Assembly: GCF_005871085.1 (NCBI RefSeq)
Contig: NZ_VAUP01000028.1
Coordinates: forward strand, 372,001 to 436,000
Direction of reading: 5' to 3'
From: Xanthobacter autotrophicus
GTDB taxonomy: Bacteria; Pseudomonadota; Alphaproteobacteria; Rhizobiales; Xanthobacteraceae
DNA: 64,000 nt
A program made the position numbers and the translations under genes. Below are positions 1 through 9,768 of this stretch, in pieces. Each line of letters begins with the position of its first letter. Within the stretch, counting starts at the first letter, position 1. The notes under the pieces were generated by a model. That model had not been told where the DNA came from. It did not search any database and saw nothing but the letters and a program-made list of their open reading frames with translations.

Positions 1-171
1 ATGCACCGCGCCGGGAATGTGCCGCTCCAGATATTCCTTGGCGCCGCTGCGGCCGGAATTGGGCATGTGCCAGGAGGCGTCCACCACCACGAGGTCGGGC
101 GCGCCGAGATTGGCGGCGAGCCATTGCGTGGAAACGAAGGGGCTCGCGGGCGTGTCGACGGTCTCGCTCAT
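1..171 (-). CDS. sseA: 3-mercaptopyruvate sulfurtransferase, N-terminal part (cut by window edge)
   Basis: Only the first 57 codons are in the window. The protein starts MSETVDTPASPFVSTQWLAA and continues with LVVVDASWHMP and then YLERHIPGAVH, which is the start of the first rhodanese domain of the SseA/TST family. These enzymes move sulfur from 3-mercaptopyruvate to thiophilic acceptors such as cyanide or thiols. The catalytic Cys lies in the second rhodanese domain, outside the window. The ATG at 169-171 matches the usual family start. The gene runs in the same direction as cysK upstream (120-base gap), a sulfur-amino-acid pairing that supports the call. Confidence 0.85.
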   Translation of the reverse strand, partial: MSETVDTPASPFVSTQWLAANLGAPDLVVVDASWHMPNSGRSGAKEYLERHIPGAVH

Positions 172-291
172 GGGCTGTCTCTTTCGGCTCCATTCACGCA
201 CTGGCAAGGGTGCGCGGCCCCTCATTGAGCGGATGGGCGCGCGCGTCAAGCGACCGGCGCAAGGCGCGCCGGAAGAGGCCCGCCAGCCGGA

Positions 292-1320
292 TCAGACCAG
301 CACGTTCGGCACCTCGACCTTGCGCTCCAGCCATTCCGGCACCGGCAGGTTCTTGGAGCGCAGGAACTCGGGGTTGAAGAGCTTGGACTGGTAGCGGGTG
401 CCGTAGTCGCACAGGATGGTCACGATGGTGTGGCCCGGCCCCATCTCCTTCGCGAGGCGGATGGCGCCCGCCACGTTCACCCCTGAGGAGCCACCGAGGC
501 ACAGGCCCTCGTGCTCCAGCAGGTCGAACACCACGGGCAGGGCTTCCTCGTCCGGGATCTGGAAGGCGGTGTCGATGGGCGCGTCCACGAGGTTGGCGGT
601 GATCCGCCCCTGGCCGATGCCCTCGGTGATGGAGGAGCCCTCGGCCTTCAGCTCGCCGGTGGTGTAGTAGGAATAGAGCGCCGCGCCCATGGGATCGGCG
701 AGGCCGATGCGGATGTTGGGGTTGCGTGCCTTCAGCGCGATGGCGATGCCGGCCAGCGTGCCGCCCGTGCCCACCGAGCAGATGAAGCCGTCCAGCTTGC
801 CGCCGGTCTGCTCCCAGATCTCGGGACCGGTGGTCTCGATATGGGCCTGCCGGTTGGCCACGTTATCGAACTGGTTGGCCCAGATGGCGCCGTTCGGCTC
901 GGTCTTGGCCAGCGCCTCGGCGAGGCGGCCGGAGACCTTCACGTAATTATTGGGATTGGCATAGGCCACGGCCGGCACTTCCACCAGTGTGGCGCCAGCG
1001 AGCTTCAGCATGTCCTTCTTTTCCTGGGACTGGGTCTCGGGAATGACGATGACGGTGCGAAAGCCGAGGGGGGCGGCCACCAGCGCGAGGCCGATGCCGG
1101 TATTGCCGGCGGTGCCTTCCACGATGACGCCGCCGGGCTTCAGCGCCCCGCGCGCCACCGCGTCCTTGATGATGCCGAGGGCGGCGCGGTCCTTCACCGA
1201 CTGGCCCGGATTGAGGAACTCAGCCTTGCCGAGGATCTCGCAGCCGGTCTCTTCGGAGGCGCGCTTCAGGCGGATGAGGGGTGTGTTGCCGATGGAGTCC
1301 ACAAGGCCGTTACGGATCAT
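292..1320 (-). CDS. cysK: Cysteine synthase A (O-acetylserine sulfhydrylase)
   Basis: 342 aa, fold-type II PLP enzyme that makes cysteine from O-acetylserine and sulfide in the cytoplasm. The start, GLVDSIGNTPLIRLKRAS, is typical. The PLP lysine lies in NPGQSVKDRAA (about residue 43). The substrate loop reads EGTAGNTGIGLA (residues 68-79), and the PLP-phosphate loop is SVGTGGTLAG (about residue 182). It is longer than enterobacterial CysK (about 320 aa), with a C-terminal tail LPVPEWLERKVEVPNVLV, a form common in alphaproteobacteria. It precedes sseA on the same strand. A cystathionine beta-synthase-like specificity cannot be excluded from sequence alone, but CysK is the most likely assignment. 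Confidence 0.9.
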   Translation of the reverse strand: MIRNGLVDSIGNTPLIRLKRASEETGCEILGKAEFLNPGQSVKDRAALGIIKDAVARGALKPGGVIVEGTAGNTGIGLALVAAPLGFRTVIVIPETQSQEKKDMLKLAGATLVEVPAVAYANPNNYVKVSGRLAEALAKTEPNGAIWANQFDNVANRQAHIETTGPEIWEQTGGKLDGFICSVGTGGTLAGIAIALKARNPNIRIGLADPMGAALYSYYTTGELKAEGSSITEGIGQGRITANLVDAPIDTAFQIPDEEALPVVFDLLEHEGLCLGGSSGVNVAGAIRLAKEMGPGHTIVTILCDYGTRYQSKLFNPEFLRSKNLPVPEWLERKVEVPNVLV

Positions 1321-1396
1321 GTGCGGATCAAAGCCTTCAATGAATGTGGTGGCACGTTACTCAACGCATCCCGCCGTATCAATATGACAAGCCCCA

Positions 1397-2869
1397 TCAT
1401 TTTCGTGTGGATTCAAGCGCGCGCAGCGCTCGCTCCCTTGCGGCGCCGTGGTCCACCAGCGGGCGCGGATAGGTTTGGCCGAGGCGGATGCCGGCATGGG
1501 CCAGCGTATCCGTGTCCGCCGTCCACGGCTTATGGATGAGCGGCGCCGGCAGCTTGGCCAACTCCGGCACATAGGTGCGCACATAAGTGCCGTCGGGGTC
1601 GAATTTCTCGCCCTGGGTCACCGGATTGAAGATGCGGAAATAGGGGGCTGCATCCATGCCGGAGCCCGCCACCCACTGCCAGGAGGCGGCGTTGTTGGCG
1701 CCGTCCGCATCCACCAGCGTGTCCCAGAACCAGTCCTCGCCTGCGCGCCAATCCATGAGCAGGTGCTTGGTGAGGAAGGAGGCCACCACCATGCGCACCC
1801 GATTGTGCATCCATCCGGTCTGCCAGAGCTGGCGCAGGCCGGCGTCCACCAGCGGATAGCCAGTCAGGCCCCTGTGCCAGGCCTTCAGCTCGCCGGGACA
1901 TTCGCGCCAGGGGAAGGCGTCGAACCCGCGCTGGATGTTGCTTCGGGCCAGGTCCGGCCGCTCGGCGAGGAGGTGGTAGGAGAATTCCCGCCAATACAGT
2001 TCAGCCTCGAACTTGTCAGCGTCCACCAGCGGCACCGCGTCGGCATCGGCCGCGTGGCGCACGGCGCTCAGGATCTGGCGGGGCGAGATTTCGCCGAAGC
2101 GCAGGTGGGGCGACAGGCGGGAGACATGGTCCTGGTCCGGCCGGTCGCGGCCCTCGGCATAGCCCGTCAGTCCCGCGTCCATGAAGGCGGCGAGTCGCGC
2201 CTGGGCCGCCGCTTCGCCGGCGGTCCATGTGGCGCGCAGGCCGCCGGACCAGTCGGGACGGGTGGGCTCGAGGTCGAAGCTCTCCAGCGTCTCGCCTTCC
2301 GGGGGATGGACGACGCCTTCCAGATGCTTCGGCGCGGGCAGGGGGGTATCGAGCCGCCGGGCCTTCAGCGCCGCACGGTGGAACGACGAGAAGGTGCGCG
2401 GCATGCCGCCGGACGCCCCTTCGACGCTGCCGGGCGGATGCAGCAGATGGGCGCAGAAGCTGAGCACGCGCCGGTCTTCGGACAGGAGGCGCGCGGCCAC
2501 CGCGTGGTCCACTTTGGTCTCCGCCGCGCCGGCGCGATCATTGAAGGCGACGGTGGCGGCGCCCAGCAGCGCCGCGACCTCCGGCACCACCCGGTTGGCC
2601 GGACCCCGGCGCAGGATAAGGGGGACGCCCCTGTCCTTCAGGTCGGTGGCGAGCGCCCGAAGCGACTGGGCGAGCCACCAGCGCGCCGCCCCGCCGAGGG
2701 GGCGAATGCCCGGGCTGTCCTCGTCGAACACATAGAGCGCGGCGAGCGGAGTGCGGGCTTCGGCCAGGGCAGCGAGCGCCGGGTTGTCGGAGAGCCGCAG
2801 GTCGTCGCGGAACCACAGCAGCGAGGGGGATGCCGGCAATCTGGAGCTTTGCAACCGTGCGGTTTTCAT
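1397..2869 (-). CDS. phrB: Deoxyribodipyrimidine photolyase (class I CPD photolyase)
   Basis: 490 aa, cytoplasmic FAD enzyme that repairs UV-induced cyclobutane pyrimidine dimers with blue light. The N-terminal antenna domain starts SLLWFRDDLRLSDNPALAA. The FAD and DNA-binding half carries YWREFSYHLL, TGYPLVDAGLRQLW, WMHNRVRMVVASFLTKHLL, DADGANNAASWQWVAGSG and YFRIFNPVTQGEKFDP, all hallmarks of class I photolyases. I chose the ATG at 2867-2869 (MKTARLQ) because GGAGGAG lies just upstream; a frame extension of 20 codons is Arg-rich and unlikely to be translated. It ends 77 bases downstream of cysK and is transcribed the same way. Cryptochrome-like members of the family are possible but the DNA-contact segment favours repair. 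Confidence 0.92.
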   Translation of the reverse strand: MKTARLQSSRLPASPSLLWFRDDLRLSDNPALAALAEARTPLAALYVFDEDSPGIRPLGGAARWWLAQSLRALATDLKDRGVPLILRRGPANRVVPEVAALLGAATVAFNDRAGAAETKVDHAVAARLLSEDRRVLSFCAHLLHPPGSVEGASGGMPRTFSSFHRAALKARRLDTPLPAPKHLEGVVHPPEGETLESFDLEPTRPDWSGGLRATWTAGEAAAQARLAAFMDAGLTGYAEGRDRPDQDHVSRLSPHLRFGEISPRQILSAVRHAADADAVPLVDADKFEAELYWREFSYHLLAERPDLARSNIQRGFDAFPWRECPGELKAWHRGLTGYPLVDAGLRQLWQTGWMHNRVRMVVASFLTKHLLMDWRAGEDWFWDTLVDADGANNAASWQWVAGSGMDAAPYFRIFNPVTQGEKFDPDGTYVRTYVPELAKLPAPLIHKPWTADTDTLAHAGIRLGQTYPRPLVDHGAARERALRALESTRK

Positions 2870-2983
2870 GGCGCTCCTCCTACGCCTTTGGGGCGCAAGA
2901 GGTTCACTCCCATTCCGCCGGGGACGCAAGGGGGCGTCGAGCCCCCTCTGCCGATCAACATGGGGCGTTGAGCCCCCTGTCCA

Positions 2984-4339
2984 TCAATGGTGGATGTCGA
3001 TGTCGCGGGTTTCCTTGCCGAGAATCAGCGCCACCAGGGTGAACAGCGCCATCACGGTCAGGTAGACGCCGACCCAGAATGGGCTGCCGCCGCCATAGCT
3101 CCACAGGGCCACCGCGATGAACGGGGCCACCGCCGCGCCGAGAATGGACGACACATTGTAGGCCATGCCCGAGCCGGTATAGCGCACGTTGGCCGGGAAC
3201 AGCTCCGGCAGCAGCGCGCCCATGGGGCCGAAGGTGAGGCCCATCAGCGCGAAGCCGATGAAGAGCCAAGCGACCACGCCCACCGTGCCGGCGGACAGCA
3301 GCGGCACCCACAGCAGGCCGAACAGGGCGATGGCCGAGGTGATCCAGATGAGGGTGCGCCGGCGGCCCCAGCGATCGGCCCAGGGGCCGGACACCATGGT
3401 GAAGATGCCAAAGAACACCACGCCGCAGATCATCATCATCACGAAGGTGCGGTAGTCGTAGCCGAGGCCGGGGAGGGGGGCCGTGGTGGCGGCGCGGCCA
3501 TAGCTCAGCGAGAAGGTGGTCATCAGGTAGAACAGCACGTAGGTGGCGAGCATATAGAAGGTGCCGAGGATCATCTCGCGCCAGTAGCTCTTGAAGGCGG
3601 CCACTAGCGGCACCTTCTGGATGCCGCCGCGCTTCACCGTGTTCTCGAACGCCTTGCTCTCCACCAGGCTGAAGCGGACCCACAGGCCCACGATCACCAT
3701 CACCGCCGAGAACAGGAACGGAATGCGCCAGCCCCAGGCGAGGAAGGCGTCGGACGGCCGCGACGGGTCGGAAGACGGCATCAGCGCCGCGATGATGAGG
3801 AACAGGCCGTTGGCGATGATGAAGCCGATGGGCGCGCCGAGCTGCGGGAAGGTGCCATAGACCGCGCGCTTGCCGGCGGGGGCGTTCTCGGTGGCCACCA
3901 GGGCCGCGCCGCTCCATTCGCCGCCGAGGGCAAAGCCCTGGGCGAGGCGCAGCACCACCAGCAGGGTGGGCGCCAGCCAGCCGGCGGTGGCATAGGTGGG
4001 CAGGAGGCCGATGAGGAAGGTGGCGATGCCCATGGTCAAAAGGGCGCCCACCAACGTGATCTTGCGACCCTTCTTGTCGCCGAGGTGGCCGAAGAAGATG
4101 GCGCCCAGCGGCCGGGCCACCATGGCCGCGCCGAACACCGCGAACGAGGCCAGCAGCGCCGTGGTCGGATCGCTCGCCGGGAAGAACAGGTGCGGGAACA
4201 CCAGCACCGCCGCCGTGGCATAGACGTAGAAGTCGTAGAACTCGATGGTGGTGCCGACGAGGCTCGCCAGGATGACGCGGGAGCGCGGGTTGACGGCGTG
4301 GTGTTCGTCGGCGGACGCGACGACGGTGGTGGATGACAT
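2984..4339 (-). CDS. MHS-family MFS transporter (organic acid or osmolyte:H+ symporter type)
   Basis: About 451 aa with 12 predicted hydrophobic segments. The first segment, SLVGTTIEFYDFYVYATAAV, is the metabolite:H+ symporter (MHS) signature shared by ShiA, KgtP, ProP and CitA. It is followed by the MFS motif A GHLGDKKGRK (about residue 80). Family members carry shikimate, 2-oxoglutarate, citrate or proline/betaine; the substrate cannot be read from sequence. I prefer the ATG at 4337-4339 (MSSTTVVASADEHH) over a TTG four codons upstream. It stands alone: phrB lies 114 bases downstream, and a 13-base perfect inverted repeat lies 75-151 bases upstream of the start, which may be its control site. 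Confidence 0.85.
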   Translation of the reverse strand: MSSTTVVASADEHHAVNPRSRVILASLVGTTIEFYDFYVYATAAVLVFPHLFFPASDPTTALLASFAVFGAAMVARPLGAIFFGHLGDKKGRKITLVGALLTMGIATFLIGLLPTYATAGWLAPTLLVVLRLAQGFALGGEWSGAALVATENAPAGKRAVYGTFPQLGAPIGFIIANGLFLIIAALMPSSDPSRPSDAFLAWGWRIPFLFSAVMVIVGLWVRFSLVESKAFENTVKRGGIQKVPLVAAFKSYWREMILGTFYMLATYVLFYLMTTFSLSYGRAATTAPLPGLGYDYRTFVMMMICGVVFFGIFTMVSGPWADRWGRRRTLIWITSAIALFGLLWVPLLSAGTVGVVAWLFIGFALMGLTFGPMGALLPELFPANVRYTGSGMAYNVSSILGAAVAPFIAVALWSYGGGSPFWVGVYLTVMALFTLVALILGKETRDIDIHH

Positions 4340-4413
4340 GACCTGTTCCAACTGTCCCGGATCGCCTCGCTTCGTGCCCGGTCTTCACGGGCACCACGGC
4401 GCCGGAGGGTTGG

Positions 4414-4490
4414 GCAATAATCTATCGCGATGCGGGGGAGGCGAAAGTGTCCCGCGCGCGAATGGGCTGGGCGGCTTGATAGATTATTGC
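4414..4490. repeat. 13-base perfect inverted repeat, candidate operator pair upstream of the MFS gene
   Basis: GCAATAATCTATC at 4414-4426 is repeated exactly in inverse orientation as GATAGATTATTGC at 4478-4490, with 51 bases between. The arms are AT-rich in a GC-rich region. The spacing (64 bases centre to centre, about six helical turns) suits two protein-binding sites on one DNA face or a looped operator rather than an RNA stem. No regulator gene is adjacent. Confidence 0.6.
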
Positions 4491-4729
4491 GCAGCGCTTT
4501 GCCACGCACGCTGATACCGCATTCTGCATGGTTGGCATGTGCGATGCGCATGACACCATTGGCGCGGTGGGCTTTGGTTGCGTTCGGGCCGCTCCGCACC
4601 TGCCCGCATCCTGCCTGTGGATGACGGTGATGACCGCTACTTCCCCCACCGCGTCCGTCGTCCAGTCGCGAAGACGCTAAAACCGAGCCGGGTAAAGGCT
4701 CGTTAGGGATTTGATAACCCGATTGGCGC

Positions 4730-4743
4730 CACCATATGTAGTA
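4730..4743 (+). promoter_or_regulatory. Possible NrdR box upstream of nrdJ
   Basis: CACCATATGTAGTA matches the NrdR-box core CACTATATATAGTG at 11 of 14 positions. NrdR is the ATP/dATP-sensing repressor of ribonucleotide reductase genes. Boxes usually occur in pairs about three turns apart, and I see no good second copy, so this is only a candidate. Confidence 0.3.
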
Positions 4744-5000
4744 TGGAGGTGGGTTCGAGGCCCCAGATCAAGGCAAAATCTGGTTTGACCCAGGGGCCAG
4801 ACTCGCACTAGCGTTCGGCCACTGAGCGCTGGGCGTCCCACATGTATCGGTCGTGGATGCCAGCTGCGCACGCTGAACCCCAGTTCCGCGAACCGTCACG
4901 GCGCGGCGTCCTGCGCCGTGCCCGACATGTCGTCACGTCTGCCACATTCATCTTTTAGACTGGTCGGCCCGCACGGGGCCGAGCCGAAGGAGCACCGGTC

Positions 5001-8000
5001 ATGCGCGTTGAACGTCGCTACACGCACGAGGGCCGTTCCCCTTACGCGGACATCCCGTTCCGCGAGACCGTGAGCGAGATCCGGAACCCCGATGGCTCCG
5101 TGGTCTTCCGCCAGGAGGGCATCGAGGTCCCGGCCCAGTTCTCCCAGGTAGCCAGCGATATCCTCGCGCAGAAGTATTTCCGCAAGGCGGGGGTGCCCGC
5201 GCGCCTCAAGACCGTGGAGGAGAACACCGTTCCCTCCTTCCTGTGGCGCTCGGTGCCCGACGAGGCGGCGCTTGCCGCCCTGCCCGAGAAGGAGCGCCTG
5301 ATCGGCGAGACCTCGGCCAAGCAGGTGTTCGACCGCCTTGCCGGCACCTGGACCTACTGGGGCTGGAAGGGCGGCTATTTCGACACCGAAGCCGACGCCC
5401 AGGCCTTCTATGACGAGCATCGCTATATGCTCGCCCTGCAGATGGCCGCGCCCAATTCGCCGCAGTGGTTCAACACCGGCCTGTTCTGGGCCTATGGCAT
5501 CGACGGGCCGGGCCAGGGCCATTTCTATGTGGACCACGTGAGCGGCGAACTGCTCGCCTCCACCTCGGCCTATGAGCATCCCCAGCCGCACGCCTGCTTC
5601 ATCCAGTCGGTCAGCGACGACCTGGTGAACGAGGGCGGCATCATGGACCTGTGGGTGCGCGAGGCGCGCCTGTTCAAGTATGGCTCCGGCACCGGTTCCA
5701 ACTTCTCGTCCCTGCGCGGCGAGGGTGAGAAGCTGTCGGGCGGCGGCCGCTCGTCCGGCCTCATGAGCTTCCTCAAGATCGGCGACCGCGCGGCGGGCGC
5801 CATCAAGTCCGGCGGCACCACCCGCCGCGCCGCCAAGATGGTGGTGGTCGACGCCGACCATCCGGACATCGAAGCCTATGTGAACTGGAAGGTGATCGAG
5901 GAGCAGAAGGTTGCCGCCCTCGTCACCGGCTCGCGGCTCAATGCGAAGCACCTGAAGGCCGTGCTCAAGGCCTGCGTGAATTGCGAGGGCGAGGCGGACA
6001 GCTGCTTCGAGCCGGAGAAGAACCCGGCGCTGAAGCGCGAGATCAAGGCCGCCCGCAAGGCCGGCGTGGCGGATGCCGCCATCCGCCGGGTGATCCAGTA
6101 TGCCCGCCAGGGCTACAAGGACATCGACGTTTCCATCTACGACACCGATTGGGACGGCGAGGCCTACATCACGGTGGCCGGCCAGAATTCCAACAATTCC
6201 GTGCGCGTCACCGACGACTTCCTGCGCGCGGTCGAGGCGGACGCCGACTGGAACCTGATCCGCCGCACCGACGGTAAGGTGGCCAAGACCGTCAAGGCTC
6301 GCGAGCTGTGGGAGAAGATCGGTGCCGCCGCTTGGCATTGCGCCGATCCCGGCATCCAGTTCCACACCACGGTGAACGACTGGCACACCTGCCCGGCGGG
6401 CGGCGAGATCCGGGCCTCCAACCCCTGCTCGGAATACATGTTCCTCGACGACACCGCCTGCAACCTCGCCTCGCTGAACCTCCTGCAGTTCCGCGACGCC
6501 GAGAAGCGGTTCGACGTGGAGAGCTACGAGCACGCGGTGCGGCTGTGGACCGTGGTGCTGGAAATCTCGGTGCTGATGGCCCAGTTCCCGTCCCGCCGCA
6601 TTGCCGAATTGTCCTATGAATACCGCACCTTGGGCCTCGGCTACGCCAATATCGGCGGGCTGCTCATGTCGAGCGGCATCCCCTATGACTCGCCCCAGGG
6701 CCGGGCCATCGGCGGCGCCCTGTCGGCCATCATGACCGGCGTGTGCTACGCCACGTCGGCCGAGATGGCGTCCGAGCTGGGCCCGTTCCCGGCCTACAGC
6801 GCCAACGCCCAGTCCATGCTGCGGGTGATCCGCAACCACCGCCGGGCCGCCCATGGCCTCAAGGACGGCTATGAGGGCCTGTCCATCGCCCCGGTGCCCC
6901 TCGACCAGGTGTCCTGCCCGGACACCCGCCTCGTCGCCCATGCCACCGCGGCCTGGGACAAGGCTCTGGCGCTGGGTGAGCAGCACGGCTTCCGCAATGC
7001 CCAGGTCTCGGTGATCGCCCCCACCGGCACCATCGGCCTGGTGATGGACTGCGACACCACCGGAATCGAACCCGACTTCGCCTTGGTCAAGTTCAAGAAG
7101 CTGGCTGGCGGCGGCTACTTCAAGATCATCAACCGGGCGGTGCCCGAGGCGCTGCGCACCCTTGGCTACTCGGAAGCCGAGATCGCCGAGATGGAGGCCT
7201 ATGCGGTGGGCCACGGCTCGCTGGCGCAGGCCCCGGCCATCAACCATTCCACCTTGCGCACCAAGGGCTTCGATGACGCGGCCATTGCCAAGGCCGAGGC
7301 CGCAGTGAAGACCGCGTTCGACATCAAGTTCGCCTTCAACCGCTGGACCTTCGGCGAGGAATTCCTCAGCCAGGCCCTCGGCGTGCCGGCGGCGCAGCTC
7401 GCCGACCCCAAGTTCGACCTCCTGAACTTCCTCGGGTTCTCCAAGTTCGACATCGACGCGGCCAACGTCCATGTCTGCGGCGCCATGACGCTTGAAGGCG
7501 CCCCCTTCCTGAAGGCCCAGCACCTGCCGGTGTTCGACTGCGCCTCGCCGTGCGGCCGGCTCGGCAAGCGCTACCTATCGGTGGAGAGCCACATCCGCAT
7601 GATGGCGGCGGCGCAGCCCTTCATTTCGGGCGCCATCTCCAAGACCATCAATATGCCCAACGACGCCAGCGTCGAGGATTGCAAGGCGGCCTACCAGCTG
7701 TCCTGGCGTCTCGCGCTGAAGGCCAACGCGCTCTATCGCGACGGCTCCAAGCTGTCCCAGCCCCTCAACGCCCAGCTGGTGGCGGACGATGAGGACGAGG
7801 ACGACGCAGTGGAGGCCCTGGTGGCCCAGCCCAACGCGGCGCGGGTCGCCACCGTCACCGAGAAGATCGTGGAACGGGTGGTGGAGCGCATCGTCGAGCA
7901 CCGGGTGCGCGAGCGGGAGAAGATGCCCGACCGCCGCAAGGGCTACACCCAGAAGGCGATCGTGGGCGGCCACAAGCTCTACCTGCGCACCGGCGAATAT

Positions 8001-8726
8001 GATGACGGCCGCCTCGGCGAGATCTTCATCGACATGCACAAGGAGGGCGCGGCGCTTCGCTCGCTCCTCAACAACTTCGCCATCGCCATCTCCCTCGGCC
8101 TGCAATACGGCGTGCCGCTGGAGGAGTATGTGGACGCCTTCACCTTCACCCGCTTCGAGCCGGCGGGCCCGGTGCAGGGCAACGACACCATCAAGTATGC
8201 CACCTCCATGCTGGACTATGTGTTCCGCGAGCTGGCGGTGTCCTATCTCGGCCGCAGCGACCTCGGCCACGTGGACCCCCACGAGACCAGCTTCGACGCC
8301 CTCGGCAAGGGCGCGGACGAGGGCAAGGCGCCGAACCCGGCCAACCGTGTCGTCTCCAAGGGCTTGGTGCGCGGCAAGACCGTGAACCTCATGGCGGCCC
8401 AGCCGGTTTCCACAGAGCCCCGCTCCGGCACCGACAATGTGACGGTGCTGCGTGCCCCGACCTTCGGCGCCACCGCGCTGAAGACCGACGTGGCCGAGCT
8501 GCCCGAGCCGGCGCCGCAGGCGCAGGAGATCGAGGCGGCGGTGGAAAGCCTGATGGACAAGTCGCTGCCGTGGGGGGCCACCGCCCGCAAGGCCGAGGCC
8601 CGCGCCGAGGCGCGCGCCAAGGGCTATGAGGGCGAGGCCTGCCCCGAGTGCATGAACTTCACCATGGTGCGCAACGGCACCTGCCTGAAGTGCGACACCT
8701 GCGGCAGCACCACCGGCTGCAGCTGA
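5001..8726 (+). CDS. nrdJ: Vitamin B12-dependent (class II) ribonucleotide reductase
   Basis: 1241 aa, reduces ribonucleotides to deoxyribonucleotides with adenosylcobalamin as radical generator, so it works with or without oxygen. The start [20 protein letters not shown] is typical of the long alphaproteobacterial NrdJ group and follows GAAGGAG. Visible motifs are [20 protein letters not shown] (catalytic Cys/Glu region, about residue 475), the thiyl-region loop [17 protein letters not shown] (about 840), [15 protein letters not shown] and a C-terminal Cys cluster [18 protein letters not shown] ending CGSTTGCS, which delivers electrons from thioredoxin. Residues about 320-370 form a Lys/Arg-rich insertion with [11 protein letters not shown]. 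No intein is seen. The gene stands alone behind a long leader and ends at a strong hairpin. Confidence 0.96.
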   Translation: MRVERRYTHEGRSPYADIPFRETVSEIRNPDGSVVFRQEGIEVPAQFSQVASDILAQKYFRKAGVPARLKTVEENTVPSFLWRSVPDEAALAALPEKERLIGETSAKQVFDRLAGTWTYWGWKGGYFDTEADAQAFYDEHRYMLALQMAAPNSPQWFNTGLFWAYGIDGPGQGHFYVDHVSGELLASTSAYEHPQPHACFIQSVSDDLVNEGGIMDLWVREARLFKYGSGTGSNFSSLRGEGEKLSGGGRSSGLMSFLKIGDRAAGAIKSGGTTRRAAKMVVVDADHPDIEAYVNWKVIEEQKVAALVTGSRLNAKHLKAVLKACVNCEGEADSCFEPEKNPALKREIKAARKAGVADAAIRRVIQYARQGYKDIDVSIYDTDWDGEAYITVAGQNSNNSVRVTDDFLRAVEADADWNLIRRTDGKVAKTVKARELWEKIGAAAWHCADPGIQFHTTVNDWHTCPAGGEIRASNPCSEYMFLDDTACNLASLNLLQFRDAEKRFDVESYEHAVRLWTVVLEISVLMAQFPSRRIAELSYEYRTLGLGYANIGGLLMSSGIPYDSPQGRAIGGALSAIMTGVCYATSAEMASELGPFPAYSANAQSMLRVIRNHRRAAHGLKDGYEGLSIAPVPLDQVSCPDTRLVAHATAAWDKALALGEQHGFRNAQVSVIAPTGTIGLVMDCDTTGIEPDFALVKFKKLAGGGYFKIINRAVPEALRTLGYSEAEIAEMEAYAVGHGSLAQAPAINHSTLRTKGFDDAAIAKAEAAVKTAFDIKFAFNRWTFGEEFLSQALGVPAAQLADPKFDLLNFLGFSKFDIDAANVHVCGAMTLEGAPFLKAQHLPVFDCASPCGRLGKRYLSVESHIRMMAAAQPFISGAISKTINMPNDASVEDCKAAYQLSWRLALKANALYRDGSKLSQPLNAQLVADDEDEDDAVEALVAQPNAARVATVTEKIVERVVERIVEHRVREREKMPDRRKGYTQKAIVGGHKLYLRTGEYDDGRLGEIFIDMHKEGAALRSLLNNFAIAISLGLQYGVPLEEYVDAFTFTRFEPAGPVQGNDTIKYATSMLDYVFRELAVSYLGRSDLGHVDPHETSFDALGKGADEGKAPNPANRVVSKGLVRGKTVNLMAAQPVSTEPRSGTDNVTVLRAPTFGATALKTDVAELPEPAPQAQEIEAAVESLMDKSLPWGATARKAEARAEARAKGYEGEACPECMNFTMVRNGTCLKCDTCGSTTGCS

Positions 8727-8733
8727 AATACTT

Positions 8734-8758
8734 GGCAACCCATCTTTGATGGGTTGCC
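8734..8758 (+). terminator. Hairpin terminator after nrdJ
   Basis: A perfect 11-base stem (GGCAACCCATC / GATGGGTTGCC) with a TTT loop begins 8 bases after the nrdJ stop. There is no clear T-run behind it, so it may act with Rho or protect the 3' end. Confidence 0.6.
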
Positions 8759-8789
8759 TCCATAGGAACAAATAGAGAACTGAGAAGAT

Positions 8790-8993
8790 ATGAGCTTTAT
8801 CGCAAATCGTGATCCTGCGAAAAAGTTTCGACAGGCATGCGATCTGGAGAGAAGGCTGGGGGGCCTCAGCTGCATCGTTCGGCAGCACTCGGCCTCTGAT
8901 CGCTCGATGCTTCGCCTCGCAAGCTTGCATGCGCGCCGCGAGCGGGTAACAGAGATCCGCAAAGAATTGGCGCAGCAAGTGGCGAGGAGGTAA
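8790..8993 (+). CDS. Small basic protein of unknown function (67 aa)
   Basis: The frame encodes 67 residues rich in Arg and Lys (MSFIANRDPAKKFRQ at the start, ELAQQVARR at the end). It has no signal peptide, membrane segment or motif I recognise, and looks mostly helical. A GAGAAG stretch sits just before the ATG. The DNA is less GC-rich at third positions than its neighbours, so it may be recently acquired, a remnant, or not a gene at all. It lies between the nrdJ terminator hairpin and a GST-like gene transcribed the same way. Confidence 0.4.
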   Translation: MSFIANRDPAKKFRQACDLERRLGGLSCIVRQHSASDRSMLRLASLHARRERVTEIRKELAQQVARR

Positions 8994-9051
8994 AGCCCTC
9001 CAAATCCAGACTGGATGCCAACCGTCGGAATCTGGCAAACGGGGCACCCCC

Positions 9052-9768
9052 ATGCTCACCCTCTATTCCTATCCCGAACTGTTCGGCGTCGCGGACAACA
9101 ATGGCTATGGCCTCAAGGTTTTCGCCTGGCTGAAGCTGGCGGGCGTGCCGTTCGAGCATCGCCACCTCTTCGACGCCTCGGGGGCGCCGCGCGGCCAGCT
9201 GCCCTATATCGAGGATGATGGCATGGTCGTCGGCGACAGCGAGACCATCCTTGCTTACGTGCGGCGCACATATGGGGTGACCCTCGACGATCACCTCACC
9301 CCCGCCGAGCGCAACATGGCGCTGCTGGTCACCCGCATGCTGGATGACCTTTACTGGGTCATGTCCTATTCCCGCTGGAAGGACGAGGCCTTCTGGCCCC
9401 TGTTCCGCGACGGGCTGATGCAGCAGCATCCCTCCCTCACGCCGGAGGCGCTGGAAAAGGCCAAGGCGTTCAACGCCCAGCGCTATCATTTCCAGGGCAT
9501 CGGGCGCTTTGCGCCGCCGGATGCCTATGCGCGCGGGCTCGCCGATCTGGGCGTGCTGGCGGACCTGGTGCCCGGCGAAGGCTTCGTGTTTGGATCGCAG
9601 CCCACCGGCGTGGATGCCGCCATCTACGGTTTTCTGGCCAACATCCATTTCTATCCCATCGCCACGCCCCTGAAGGCCTTCATCGACGCCCATCCCAATC
9701 TCGTGAGGCACTGCATGGCGATCCATGCCCTCATCGGCGGGGCTGCGTGGGATGGTCGCGCCGCCTGA
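9052..9768 (+). CDS. Glutathione S-transferase family protein (Fax/metaxin-like)
   Basis: 238 aa. An N-terminal thioredoxin-like domain (MLTLYSYPELFGVADNNGYG, GQLPYIEDDGMVVGDSETIL; about residues 1-75) carries the cis-Pro LPYI and the DSE motif of GSTs, followed by an all-helical C-terminal domain. The layout resembles the failed-axon-connections/metaxin-like subgroup found in many proteobacteria, whose substrates are mostly unknown. No transmembrane segment is seen. It is monocistronic, with no same-strand partner close enough for an operon. Confidence 0.75.
   Translation: MLTLYSYPELFGVADNNGYGLKVFAWLKLAGVPFEHRHLFDASGAPRGQLPYIEDDGMVVGDSETILAYVRRTYGVTLDDHLTPAERNMALLVTRMLDDLYWVMSYSRWKDEAFWPLFRDGLMQQHPSLTPEALEKAKAFNAQRYHFQGIGRFAPPDAYARGLADLGVLADLVPGEGFVFGSQPTGVDAAIYGFLANIHFYPIATPLKAFIDAHPNLVRHCMAIHALIGGAAWDGRAA

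Larger units (their letters stand above)
4340..5000. other. Intergenic region between MFS gene and nrdJ (divergent promoters, structured leader)
   Basis: This 661-base gap separates two divergent genes and has no convincing ORF. It holds a 13-base inverted repeat (4414-4490), an NrdR-box-like sequence near 4730, and a run of small self-complementary segments at about 4755-4835. There GGCCCC (4759-4764) can pair with GGGGCC (4793-4798), while CCAGAT (4763-4768) can pair with ATCTGG (4778-4783); the two pairings share bases. This suggests an RNA leader for nrdJ that folds in alternative ways. I could not recognise the conserved boxes of a cobalamin riboswitch. Confidence 0.5.

Noticed and set aside
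4640-5000. Cobalamin riboswitch upstream of nrdJ
   Set aside because: A GCCACTG string is present, but the other conserved boxes of the cobalamin fold are not recognisable. Kept only as an unspecified structured leader.
4896-7523. An 875-codon open frame on the minus strand opposite nrdJ
   Set aside because: Antisense artefact; nrdJ motifs are unambiguous on the plus strand.
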